Shown here piece by piece: positions 22,368 to 32,883 of a stretch of 64,000 bases of DNA. The DNA comes from Ectobius pallidus (Eukaryota > Arthropoda > Insecta > Blattodea > Ectobiidae), in the NCBI GenBank assembly GCA_964059195.1, contig CAXKWD010000008.1:42647502-42711501 (forward strand), written 5' to 3'. The position numbers and the translations under genes are program-made. Within the stretch, counting starts at the first letter, position 1; each line of letters opens with the position of its first letter. Under the pieces are notes generated by a model that saw nothing but the letters and a program-made list of their open reading frames with translations, had not been told where the DNA came from and made no database searches.

Positions 22368-22632
22368 AATTCCGGAGTGCGCGGGCAAAGAGAGTTAAGT
22401 CCACCATCCTCAAAAATTGAGATGTGTCCATAGAGTTGTAAATAAAAATGTTCTCTACATTTGTGTTAAGTCCAGTAAGTCATATTCAGAAACGTATGGT
22501 AGTTATGGATGTGTGCCTCATGGGTTCATCCATCTCTAAAGCTGTGTTGGGCTGGTATAGTGTGTTAAGTCACTCTAATTCTCAGTAACAAGAAAGTGGA
22601 CTTAACTCTCTTTGCCCGCGCACCCCGGAATT
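22368..22632. mobile_element. 265-bp MITE with ~38-bp terminal inverted repeats
   Basis: The left end AATTCCGG followed by GTGCGCGGGCAAAGAGAG and AGTTAAGTCCAC pairs with its reverse complement at 22595-22632; about one base in 38 differs. AATT at both ends could be a 4-bp TSD or part of the repeat. The interior repeats the TTAAGTC motif several times and has no ORF. Confidence 0.75.
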
Positions 22633-22637
22633 GTTTG

Positions 22638-22675
22638 TATTAGTGGGCTATGGTCATTACCATAGCCCGCTAATA
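22638..22675. repeat. 17-bp hairpin beside the MITE
   Basis: TATTAGTGGGCTATGGT and ACCATAGCCCGCTAATA form a stem with a 4-nt loop and one G-T wobble. A third copy of TAGTGGGCTATGG follows near 22680. Function unknown. Confidence 0.7.
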
Positions 22676-23362
22676 CTACTAGTGGGCTATGGTTTTCAGA
22701 ATTTGGAATGCATTTTCATACATGTGTTCTGGCACGTAAATTTTTCATTCTTACAGCTTAAATGCCCGACCCCTTCGAGCGCTGTAATCTCTTTTTGTTT
22801 CCGTGTTTTGACATGTGCTGTTCACTTCTAATAATAATATTGGTGTTCTGTGAGTCGTGCCAACAATTAAAAAATTCTTATTCTTTTTCATATTTATTTA
22901 TTTATTTATTGTCATTAAGCATAAAAATGCAATAGACATTGTCATGGATAAATTTATAATACAGTATCACTATAATCAGCACAAAATGCATCATTTATAT
23001 CGTACATTGGAAGATCAAGCGATCATGTCTACCATATCCTTTCAAATCTTTTTATGTTTACATGATAAGCAAATCATTGTTGACGGTAATGGCGGATTAT
23101 TCAATTGAATATTTTGTGTGGTCTCCATATAATAGCAATAATTAGCGTTTTTTTTATGATACGTAATTCTTTCTGTTGTCGTAAGAATTGTGAAGTGTTT
23201 AAGTCTCAATTTTAAGTAATATAGAACTGCACGAGTGCGGCAGATACCTAGTATTTTTCGGTAATCGAGTGCTTATTCAGTACGAAGGATCTGAATAAAA
23301 TTCTCAGTAATATTACATAATTGTAAATATATTTACTCCATCATATTAATAAGAAGTTTGTG
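22676..23362. other. AT-rich DNA without a supported gene
   Basis: Contains a TTTA run near 22893-22910 and short open frames without motifs. I see nothing else to assign. Confidence 0.5.
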
Positions 23363-23408
23363 TTAACCACCGCCGTCTCGAGAATTCTCCAGACGGCGGT
23401 GGTGTTAA
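23363..23408. repeat. GC-rich hairpin upstream of a retrotransposon ORF1 relic
   Basis: CCACCGCCGTCT (23367-23378) pairs perfectly with AGACGGCGGTGG (23391-23402) around a 12-nt loop. The stem extends with GTTAA/TTAAC on the outside. It stands out in AT-rich surroundings and lies ~40 bp before the ORF1-like frame, so it could be part of a retroelement 5' UTR. Confidence 0.75.
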
Positions 23409-23439
23409 CATTCCGTTTCTCCCCGGGAGGGGAGGTTTT

Positions 23440-23840
23440 TTGTTGTTGAAGTATAAAATAAGTGATGTTACAAATAGTCAAAATGACAATTCTTTACATA
23501 ACATAATATCAATGGATAGAGAGATCACTAATCCTTGTCAACAAGACACTACAATTCAACAGAACTTAACGTCAAATGTAAAAGAAAACTCAACACATGA
23601 AAACATTATGGTAATAATTGATAATGTAATTAATGATCACCCCCGCCAAAGGTTTCACGCCGATACTTATCTTCGGATACAGGTCCATATTTTGTATCCA
23701 TCAAACAACCAAGACAAGCAATTGGAAATATGCACCCTTTGAAAATTTGACGATGGCTGTTTCGAGCTAATTATGATGTGCATTATATCAATAAAGTATC
23801 AAACTGTGCCGTGTCCACGACACATTTAGTTATTTATTTG
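23440..23840 (+). pseudogene. non-LTR retrotransposon ORF1 N-terminal fragment
   Basis: The first frame carries RQRFHADTYLRI; a frameshift near 23675 then gives TGPYFVSIKQPRQAIGNMHP, followed by RWLFRANYDVHYINKVS after a stop. This pattern (YLRYxGPYxVxxxxPxxxIGxMHPxKI...NxVKxIxKxSKN) is the N-terminal Gag-like segment of I/LOA-type ORF1 proteins. It is broken by at least one indel and one stop and ends at about 23815. It may belong to the same family as the I-like element starting at 26345, but it is a separate piece. Confidence 0.6.
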
Positions 23841-24058
23841 TATTTATTATCTGAATTCTGGTACTTACTCTGTTTCGGGTCTTCCATATTGTTTGTTTAC
23901 GTTTGTTCGCGTATTACTGTTCTTTTTTTCTCTACTCTTTGCTTTCAAGTGTATTGCTTTGCTGAGGCAGCCTTCTAATGTTTCACCTCGTGTTGCGCGA
24001 CCTCAGCGGGTTTTTGTGTGCTAGAGAGCTAGTCTGCATATGGATTTTGAAGTGGTAA

Positions 24059-24117
<59 letters not shown>

Positions 24118-24332
24118 TAGGACAATCGCTGTCCTCCGCACTGTCTTCCTATCCTACAGGTATGCTGTATTAATTGGTTTGTGCCTTCCGTACATTTTCC
24201 TGGTGTGGTGTCTCTTTGGTTATTTAAATTTGTTTTCTCACTTTAGTTATTTTTGGTCGAGACCCACCAGCTTCTGTTTAGTTTATTAATTCTACAGTTT
24301 CGTTTTTCATTTTGTTTAATTGATTAAACAAA
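23841..24332. other. unassigned sequence with a (TC)n microsatellite
   Basis: T-rich sequence without recognisable coding. (TC)27 occupies 24061-24114. Confidence 0.6.
24061..24114. repeat. (TC)27 microsatellite
   Basis: 54 bp of uninterrupted TC dinucleotides. Confidence 0.97.
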
Positions 24333-25190
24333 TTGTTGTTCTTAATAATGATTAATGATTTGCCATTTAACCTAAACTGTTACTCTGTCTTATATGCTGA
24401 TGACACCTCTTTATTAACCAGTGGCTCTTCTTTGAATGATATCAATATCTCAATGGAATTATCATTAAAAACCGCTACTAAATGGTTTGAGGTTACTGGG
24501 TTTAAACTTAATAATGATAAAACTCAACGTATTCTTTTTTTCTCTTAAACAATTACATAATGAAATTACTTTTGATGTTAAACTTTTGGGTATTGTATTG
24601 GATTCTAAACTTAATTGGTCTGATCATATTTCTTATGTTTGTAAAAGACTTTCTCGGGTAATTTTCCTACTGAGCCATCTAAAAAATAATGTATCTAAGC
24701 ACCATCTTAAGATGTCTTATTATGCTCTTTTTCACAGTATACTTTCTTATGGCCTCCATATCTGGGGTAGTGGTGCAGATATCTATAAAGTTTTATTACT
24801 ACAAAAAAGGCTTGAGAATCATCTCTGGTGCATCTTTTGATGCTCATTGTCGTCCATTGTTTCAAAACTCTAAAATTATCACTGTAGTCAATCAATATAT
24901 CTTCAACTGTTTGGTAAATATTAAGTCTAATCTCCATGAACAAAATGTTCAATATAATTTACACCAACATAACACTAGGAATAATTACCTCATAGTGACA
25001 CAAAGTACAAGATTAACTAAAACAAAGAAGTGGTGCAGTAATTTGGGTATTAAGTTGTTCAATAGTTTACCCAAAACTGCACATTCAGTTAAACAGGTTT
25101 AGGACTGTTCTGAGAGACTGGCTTGCGAATAATCCATTTTATTCTATTAGTGAGTTTTTTGAAGTTAATATTGATGTTGTTTTCTAAATT
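24333..25190 (+). pseudogene. non-LTR retrotransposon E, RT palm and C-terminus (5'-truncated)
   Basis: Starts at MINDLPFNL, then YADDTSLL (catalytic), FKLNNDKTQ, and, after a frameshift in a T-run near 24540, VKLLGIVLDSKLNWSDHISY, VSKHHLKMSYYALFHSIL, LLLQKR. A second frameshift near 24825 precedes ISGASFDAHCRPLFQNSKI, HNTRNNYL, FNSLPKTAHS and NPFYSISEFFEVN. The order is that of the Jockey-like ORF2 C-terminal half. Only two or three indels are seen, so it is younger than elements A and B. An A-rich tail ends near 25320. Confidence 0.85.
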
Positions 25191-27027
25191 TATACACTAT
25201 ACTGCTATTTGACTTAATTCTGTTGTCCATTTTCATTCTCTCTCTTAATTTATGTATGTTGATAGCGACATTTTGATGTGGTTCAAAAACTTAACAAAAT
25301 AAAAATAAAAAATCAAATCAAATTAATTGCTTTTTGAGATGGAACGACCCGACACACCCTCTTTTCAGTACGAACAATAGTTACGTAAATTACAGTGTTC
25401 AACCTGCTACAGCTTTTCTAAGCTGATCCAGACTATTTATGTCAAACACGTCAAGAGTTAATAAAAGTCATGGTTAAGGATTTCTTAAAAATTGAATATA
25501 GTTATTCCCTCTGTGGTTCAGTTAACATTCATGGGTAACAATTCCAGTACAAAACTGTTAGATTGACGTACACTTCCAGACTCAACACGCAGCAAATACA
25601 CTTCTTAATTCTGATTTTAACAAAACTCATCAAACAGAATCTTTCATTCCGGCGTATACTATATTTTCTTTTGGTGTCATCAGGGGTGTAGAAACAAATA
25701 TCACGTCTGAAGAGATTACGATGCACACTATTGTACCCGAAGGGTCTCAAATTACAAATATCTATAGAATCAATCGACGTGTGAAGGAAATACTTCCTAC
25801 AGAAACATTAAAACTCACATTTCGCAGTCAGCGACTGCCACGTTCAGTCATACTATATATCATCAAAAATGTATTGTAGATTCATATCTAGAACGCACAC
25901 AATTATGTCACAACTGCGGGAAATAAAACAATAGGGCGGAACATTGTAGATCGACACCTAAGTGCCTTTACTGTGGCAAGGAACCACATCAAGGGGAATG
26001 CCCAGTAGAAGAACTGAGATGCAAGAAGTGGTGCAGTAATTTGGGTATTAAGTTGTTCAATAGTTTACCCAAAACTGCACATTCAGTTAAATTAAACAGG
26101 TTTAGGACTGTTCTGAGAGACTGGCTTGCGAATAATCCATTTTATTCTATTAGTGAGTTTTTTGAAGTTAATATTGATGTTGTTTTCTAAATTTATCCAC
26201 TATACTGCTATTTGACTTAATTCTGTTGGCCATTTTCATTCTCTCTCTTAATTTATGTATGTTGATAGCCACATTTTGATGTGGTTCAAAAATTTTACAA
26301 AATAAAAAAAAAAAAAAAATGAAATCAAATTAATGCTTTTTGAGATGGAACGACCCGACACACCCTCTTTTCAGTACGAACAATAGTTACGTAAATTACA
26401 GTGATCAACCTGCTACAGCTTTTCTAAGCTGATCCAGACTATTTATGTCAAACACGTCAAGAGTTAATAAAAGTCATGGTTAAGGATTTTTAAAAAATTG
26501 AATATAGTTATTCCCTCTGTGGTTCAGTTAACATTCATGGGTAACAATTCCAGTACAAAACTGTTAGATTGACGTACACTTCCAGACTCAACACGCAGCA
26601 AATACACTTCTTAATTCTGATTTTAACAAAACTCATCAAACAGAATCTTTCATTCCGGCGTATACTATATTTTCTTTTGGTGTCATCAGGGGTGTAGAAA
26701 CAAGTATCACGTCTGAAGAGATTACGAAGGACACTATTGTACCCGAAGGGTCTCAAATTACAAATATCTATAGAATCAATCGACGTGTGAAGGAAATACT
26801 TCCTACAGAAACATTAAAACTCACATTTTGCAGTCAGCGACTGCCACGTTCAGTCATACTATATCATAAAAACGTATTGTAGATTCATATCTAGAACGCA
26901 CACAATTATGTCACAACTGCGGGAAATAAAACAATAGGGCGGAACATTGTAGATCGACACCTAAGTGCCTTTACTGTGGCAAGGAACCACATCAAGGGGA
27001 ATGCCCAGTAGAAGAACTGAGATGCAT
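25025..27027. repeat. ~1-kb tandem duplication (two units)
   Basis: Unit 1 (25025-26022) and unit 2 (26023 to about 27027) share the same content: the 3' end of element E, its A-rich tail and the first ~680 bp of the I-like ORF1. Unit 1 ends in ...GAGATGC and runs straight into AAGAAGTGG, the unit start. The offset is 998 bp at the start and 1006 bp later because of small indels, including 6 extra bases near 26092. Differences are few. It is a segmental duplication with its breakpoint inside the coding sequence, not a second transposition. Confidence 0.9.
25339..26022 (+). pseudogene. I-like element ORF1, duplicated partial copy
   Basis: Begins MERPDTPSFQYEQ directly after the tail of element E. 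Later the frame gives HFQTQHAANTLLNSDFNKTH, FIPAYTIFSFGVIRGV, IYRINRRVKEILPTETLKLT and, at the 3' side, zinc-knuckle strings CHNCGK, CLYCGKEPHQGEC. It breaks off at ELRC where the duplicated unit restarts with sequence of element E. It is a truncated extra copy of the ORF1 start at 26345. Confidence 0.7.
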
Positions 27028-27645
27028 AAATTGCAAAGGCAATCATAAAACAATAGACGTCGTGAAGTGCCTAGCATATTAACTGGAAAGACTGACATCA
27101 ATTCCATTCTCTAGATTTGAAGCGAAGTAGATGGCCCTGGGACGCTCATGTTATGCACAAATGGTGCAACAACAAACAAGAACAATATTCAGCAAATGCA
27201 ACCAATTCCCGACTGGATAACAGCGGAGAATTCTCAACATCGGTGGGAAAAAAAGATCCCATCTCACCAATCCCAAGTATCCACGACACGCACCACTCAT
27301 ACACCAACTAAACGAAAGGAACAAGATAGCCCCTAACGCTCTGAAATGCACAAGTTGAAGAAAGCAATAATTTATCCCAATGGCCGAGTGCCGGATCTAA
27401 CAATTCCTGTAAGTACACAGCAGACTCGACCCTCGGGGAATGGGTAAATTTCGACACCGAAAGATGATTCATCCTCGCCACATCAACTTAAGAGGATACT
27501 ATCAATAGATAAAACCTCCAGCTTACGACAACCGACAAGACCTAAAGTCTTAACGACCATCAGTAAGATACTAAGTGAGGCACAGGAACACATTAGGAGT
27601 GATCTTGAGAAAGTCGAACATCAAATCAAAGAACTTCTAGATTAA
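26345..27645 (+). pseudogene. I-clade-like retrotransposon ORF1 (Gag-like, three zinc knuckles)
   Basis: Same start (MERPDTPSFQYEQ) as the partial copy, then YRINRRVKEILPTETLKLT, and a zinc-knuckle block: CHNCGK...HC, CLYCGKEPHQGEC, and CINCKGNHKTIDVVKC, ending at a stop near 27080. Nucleic-acid-binding CCHC arrays at this position are standard for I/Jockey ORF1 proteins. Stops and frameshifts are present (for example in the first knuckle, and near 26470). The following ~560 bp to 27645 still looks like decayed ORF1 tail (Ser/Thr/Lys-rich, several frames). Confidence 0.7.
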
Positions 27646-27727
27646 ATCTTCATTTGTTTCACTTTTAGGGGATGTAAGGCTCGAAGACTATCAATTCAAT
27701 TTCGTGATTAATTCCGCCTATAATTTT

Positions 27728-28600
27728 ATGTCTGGAATGAAGATATTGCAATGGAACGCACAAAGCTTAAAAAAGAAATTGGAATAACTTTTACATTTAA
27801 ACCACCAACATAACTTTGAGATCATAGTCATCCTTGAATCTTGGCTTTCTACTACAAAAACTAAAAATTCATAACTGTACTTCAGTCAGAAATGACAGGG
27901 ATGGAAAAGGAAGAGGCATTGCCACATTTATTAAAAAATATATCACAATAACCAATTTCTGTATCATAGAAGTACAATGAGAAACCTAAAAATCATTGGT
28001 ATTTATAACACTAGTTTCAACCATATTGCAGCTACTTTCTGGAACAATATCTTCAACGTAAACAGTAACTTCAAATACATTTTATTGGGAGACTTAAATT
28101 TTGAAAAGCCATAGAAGACTTATACGACAACAATGACATAACTTATGCTTCATTGAAGTGCTCAAACGCCAAATTAGCCATCGTATCAATAAGATTACTC
28201 CTACTCGACTTGACTATAGAGGTCAACAAAACAGTTCACCGAACCTGACGTTCATTTCGGCAAGTTTCATCCCTCACAGAGAATGGCAACCACTGATAGA
28301 TACCCTAGGTAGTGACCAATTCTCCAACATTTTAGCTGTAAACAACCATTCGCCTCTCTTTCCTGTCCAATCCATACCACATCGAACACAAATAAAAAAA
28401 CTGGACAAAATTTAACTATGACATACAGTCCAAGTTGAATCATCTACAGCCTTCCGATACATCTACTGATCTTCTCACCTCAACCTTCCAAGATTACCTA
28501 AATTTACATCATCCTCTCATTACGTCTCATAAACATCCGGTTCGAACTAAACCTTCATGGTGGAGTACAGAAATCAAACATGCCATAGCCTAACGAAAAT
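27728..28600 (+). pseudogene. I-clade-like ORF2, endonuclease domain
   Basis: Opens with MKILQWNAQSLKKKLE and continues through decayed blocks: EIIVILESWLS, DGKGRGIATFIKKYI, ILLGDLNF, then RQISHRINKITPTRLDYRG and SPNLTFISASF. These follow the endonuclease order (QWN, E of ESWL, GDLN). After about 28440 the EN-RT linker reads PSWWSTEIKHAIA. Several indels and stops are present. Confidence 0.75.
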
Positions 28601-28619
28601 ATCCAACTTAAGAAATTCA

Positions 28620-30100
28620 AAACACATTTAGACTTTATGACCTACTTGCATTTGAGTAGACATATTGCTCATGTGAAACATCTTATCATCTCTGCTAAAA
28701 GACAAAATTGGTACCAGTATTGTTCCACCATTGATTGCTCTACCACACCACAACAGATTTGGAGACATGTGAAGTGGTTTACTGGAAAGAAAGATTACTC
28801 TTCCACTCCGATTGTTTTTGATATTTCGCTAAAGGCAGATTTCTTACAACAAGTGGCACCGGCACAATTGTATGTCACATGCCAGGGATACACATCAGAT
28901 CCCCATCCATCTTTAGAGATCCCTTTTTTACACAGAGTGAAATAGCCAGCATCCTATGCAAGGATGGCGTCAAACGATCAGCTCCACGACCTGATCTCGA
29001 GATCATACGAGATGATATCTCACGCTCAACAGTGTATATTACCATATTTAGAATACAGCTTTAACGCAACACTACAAGGGAATGTATATCCGTCTCTCTG
29101 GAACAAGTGACAGTGATACCTATCCTAAAACCCAATAAATCCGGAATACATCCAACACATTACAGACCAATCATTTTGAGGTCGACACTTCGAAAAATAT
29201 TTGAACAATTTCTTAATCAACGTATCTCATTCTACATAGAGATTTAATATTATCAGCGCTAAACATTTTGGATTTCGTAAAGGATACAATAGCATGGCGA
29301 GTATCTTATATCTAGTCACTGATGTATATGCTGGGTGGTTAAAAAATGAAAACTCCCTGGCTATAACGATTGATCTGAGTAGTGCTTACGATAGAGTTAA
29401 TCTTCAAATACTGTATGAGAAATTAAGCAACATAGGAATACCATCTACATATATTAATAACATTATCTGCTTAGTGACTAATCATTCTTTGGAATTACCA
29501 ACATACTACAGTTATCGTCAAAACCGCAAAACATCAATGGGTTTGCCTCACTTTAGCCCTACTTTATTTAATATTTATACTAATCACTTCATAAGATTCG
29601 ATTTAAGACCATCAGACTACTTTGCTTCGCTGACGACATCATATTGTACTATAGAATAAAAAAGGGTAACCCCATCAATATTCAGGATCTGCAGGAAGAT
29701 ATAGAGCCCTTAACCCAAGAACTTGACACATTGGGAATGGAGATAAATGCCGACAAAAGTGCCTTCACCATATTCCTCAAGAAGAGGACCCCCACCCTCA
29801 ATTACCTCAAATAATGATAAATCAGGAACCGATACAATACCAACACTCTCTAAAATACCTTGGTGTGCACCTCGACTACATTCTTTCGGGAAATTTCCAC
29901 TATCAAATGGTGATGAAAAAACTCACCGAAAAACAAAATATATTCCGACTTATAACAGGACGATATTGGGGAAACCATCCTAAAGCGCTTTACCTGCTGT
30001 ACAATTATTTCATAAGATCCACTCTAGAATATGGAATTCAGGTTTTGCCCCTCCCAACGAAGAACTGGCAAACAAAAATTAGCCCCATGATCTAGAATTT
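28620..30100 (+). pseudogene. I-clade-like ORF2, reverse transcriptase
   Basis: Blocks in order: VTVIPILKPNKSGIHPTHYR, ILRSTLRKIFEQFLNQRI, FGFRKGYNSMASILYLV, ITIDLSSAYDRVNLQILYEK, MGLPHFSPTLFNIY, the catalytic region read as FADDIILYYR after a frame change near 29625, EINADKSAF, LKYLGVHLDYIL and STLEYGIQVLP. The GxPQG block reads GLPHF, which suggests loss of function. Indels are roughly one per 200-300 bp. Confidence 0.8.
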
Positions 30101-30489
30101 TAGGCACAGGCGGCACACCTAGCAAATTACATGTCTTCAAAGAACTACACTTAAAAACATATCGAGAATGCTCGACAGCAGCATGTATAAAGTATATGCA
30201 ATTTTTATTTCTCAATACCTTCCACCCGTTATACACGAAACTCAAATATATTACTGAACTGAGAGATAATCCAAACACTTCCCGGATTCTCAACAGATTA
30301 CCCATTATCTTCGAAATCTTCAAATCCCTTTACTGTGACCGACAAATCCAACCTTTTCCCGAAATATCCTGTCTATTGTTCAGATTACAGTTCCCCCATT
30401 CTCCCCATTGGTAAATACTTCAAACCTTTCAGAAAAAATGATATTAATTCTAGTCAAACATTCTTGGATTATATATAAGTTTTTCGACA

Positions 30490-31051
30490 ACAAGAAACTA
30501 TTATAATTTTAACGGATGGATCAAAAACGGACGTGGGTACGGGTGCTGCATACTTCAACGATATATTTAATGAAAAATAACAATTTAACATCCAGCACAA
30601 CAGCAGCGTATGCACTGCAGAAATGATAGCAATCCGTCAGGCGATCATGAGCCTTAGAAACATACAAGGTGTTAATATAGTTATTTTCTCGGATTCTCAA
30701 AGAGCTCTGGAATAAATAATTCTAAATACTATACAAGTTCTCATGGCTGGAAGTCAGAATTAAATAATTTATCAAAGGAATCCTTGCTAATAACTCTCTC
30801 CGATTTGTTTGAACACCAGGTCATCATAAGATTTGAGGCAACGAAATTGCTGACCAATTAGCAAAACAGGCTACTAAACTCCATGTTCAGGAAAAATATC
30901 TATTGAATATAAAATATTATATCTCATGCCGTCTACGCATACATAGGCCTACCCCTCCGAAGCAATATATACCCTGGTTCCTAAAAGGTCCTGCTTCTCG
31001 TTCCGAAATCTATCTTTTATAAAGTGAAATTTAAAACGGCTATCACAAGAA
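30490..31051 (+). pseudogene. I-clade-like ORF2, RNase H domain (interrupted)
   Basis: IIILTDGSKTDVGTGAAYFN (Asp), VCTAEMIAIRQAIMSL (Glu), VIFSDSQRALE (Asp) and, later, GNEIADQLAKQATKL (Asp) give the four RNase H acids. An RNase H domain after RT is characteristic of the I clade and separates it from Jockey elements. The frame runs on to a Lys/Arg-rich stretch ending ...KRLSQ at 31045-31051, where a 27-kb element is inserted. The missing end of ORF2 is at 58170. Confidence 0.8.
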
Positions 31052-31586
31052 AGCAGTAAGGGGTAGCGTTCATCCACAAAATAAGAAAGTTTGGCAACTT
31101 TCCGTTTCCCCTACCCGACGCCCGGCGTCGCAGTTATGCCCTATTGCCAACGACGCCTGGGTATGCACTCTTACGCAAGGCTTTTTACCAATGTTGTTAA
31201 GCCCTTTTGCCAACGACGCCCAGAAACGCACTCTAACGCAAGGCTCTTTACCAATGTTTTTAAGCCCTTATGCCATGGACGTCTGGACAGGCACTCTTAC
31301 GCAAGGGTTTTTTACCAATTTTGTTACGCCCTTATGCCATGGACGTCTGGATACCCCCTCTTACGCTAGGCTTTTTACCAATTTTGTTACGCCCTTATGC
31401 CATGGACGTCTGGACACCCACTCTTATGCACGGTCTTTTAATTTAAGTTGTTACGCCCTTATGGCATAGAACGCCGGGGTACACACTCTTACGCGAGGTT
31501 TTTTTGTCCTCTTTTTCGGGACGTTTGCAGTTGGGTCCTTTGGCTATCCCATATGAAGTCCCTATACTTTGAACTTTTTATCCCGC
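31052..31586 (+). repeat. left arm of the giant palindrome, outer part
   Basis: Reverse complement of about 57630-58169. It comprises the ~80-bp terminal repeat, with the short inverted repeat CGACGCCCGGCGTCG at about 31117-31131, and a six-unit 63-bp tandem array. It is cut at 31590/31591 by the Gypsy element. Confidence 0.9.
31133..31505 (+). repeat. 63-bp subterminal tandem array, left copy (~6 units)
   Basis: Each unit carries CTTACGC or a close variant, TTTTTACCAAT, a TTAAGCCC/TTACGCCC block and GACGCC or ATGGACGTCTGG. Units differ from each other by up to ~20%. Long frames here are products of the periodicity (63 is a multiple of 3) and are not genes. Subterminal arrays often serve as transposase-binding sites; that is inference here. 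Confidence 0.85.
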
Positions 31587-31590
31587 AACG

Positions 31591-32883
31591 TGAGCCGTGA
31601 ATTCGGCTCATATCTTGATTATCTAACAGTTTTGTCGCATTCTGCTATCTTTGCTATATTTTATGTATGCTTAGTAAAACACGCCCGGTGGTAAACTCTG
31701 TTTTCTCTCTTTCTGAAATTGGTATTCGCTTGTGCTGCCATCTGTATGAAGGCAAGGGAGGTCAGGGCCGTGCTTCGAAACGTCAGTTGTAATTGGGATC
31801 ACGCACGAGCAGTTTCTCCGTATGCAAAGTTCCACTCAGTGTTTGGTGGGCGTTTCCCGTGATGGCGACCGTCGTCTTCAACGTGGTTCTCGGGTGAGAT
31901 CTTTGCTTTTTTCTATCATGAATTTAAGGTATTTAAAGTAATTCTGTTTAGTATTTCTCACCCAGTTTTGGCCTTGTCTAAATTTCCGTTCTTCGCTATA
32001 GTTAATTATTATGCAGTATCGCGATTCTGGAGAGAAGTTTGAAATTACGCCTACACCATCCGTAATTATTTCTATTCTTCAGTCAGTCTAAAGTTCGTCT
32101 GTTATGGGTTGTTTTCACATGTTCTCCCGTTAGCAAAGGCATTTTACTCAGAGCTAGTAATGTGGGTTGAAAGAGATAGTATTGGTCGAAAGGTTGGATC
32201 AGGGGCTAAATTCTTATAGCTTTTTCAAAACGGGGTTTCTTGGAGTTTACCACCGTCTAACCAGAGCATTTTTCAAGTTAATTTTTGGGGATTTTGCCAC
32301 TATAAATGTTATGCAGAAGTTCTTCGGCATATACAGAATGATTCGAAGAATTGGGTTTTTCTTCGTCATACAGAGTGATTAAATTTTTGAGGACATTATT
32401 TGAAACGTCTAATAAATGCATATTCTTGGACAAGGGAAGGGAATAAGTAGTTATACCATGTTTTAGAAGAATACCCCTCATGAGGATATTTTAGGTGATT
32501 TATTCAATTTTGTATATATATCATTTTAAGGTATAGCGTAAGATCATTTGATGTTTCAGCTTGTTAAATTATTAAATGAATTTGCTGTAAATAATTGTTT
32601 CGACCGATGTTTAATTGGTCAAGTTAGAAATAAATTTGTTTCTCCAAGATTATCACCCTTTTCTATTTTGGTCTACATATTTCGGGTTTCCCCTAAATGC
32701 TGGGTAGTTATTGGAGTAAAATCCTTCTTTCCTGGGAGTATGGGCACCAGATATTGCAGAAAATAAGCAGTAGCGTTGCTAAATTAGTTAGAAATGAGAA
32801 AAACCCGGTCTACTTCAACAAAGCATTTGTACTAGGCTTCGTACATATGTCGTCTGTGCCAAAAGAGTAAAGGGGGCGCAACA
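31591..32883 (+). repeat. 5' LTR of the Gypsy element
   Basis: Starts with the imperfect hairpin TGAGCCGTGAATTCGGCTCA and ends GGGGGCGCAACA. TGG at 32888-32890 begins a possible primer-binding site; I could not identify the tRNA. Matches the 3' LTR except for about four changes (near 32192, 32378, 32691 and 32730). Confidence 0.95.

Noticed and set aside
25529..25750. 73-codon minus-strand frame duplicated at 26535-26756
   Set aside because: Antisense shadow of the I-like ORF1; its conservation reflects only the tandem duplication.
31091..31469. Long frames across the 63-bp arrays (also at 57548-58130)
   Set aside because: Period 63 is a multiple of 3, so open frames repeat automatically in several frames; no start context or domain.
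31133..31505. CRISPR-like array
   Set aside because: Units are contiguous and diverged with no unique spacers, and the genome is clearly eukaryotic.
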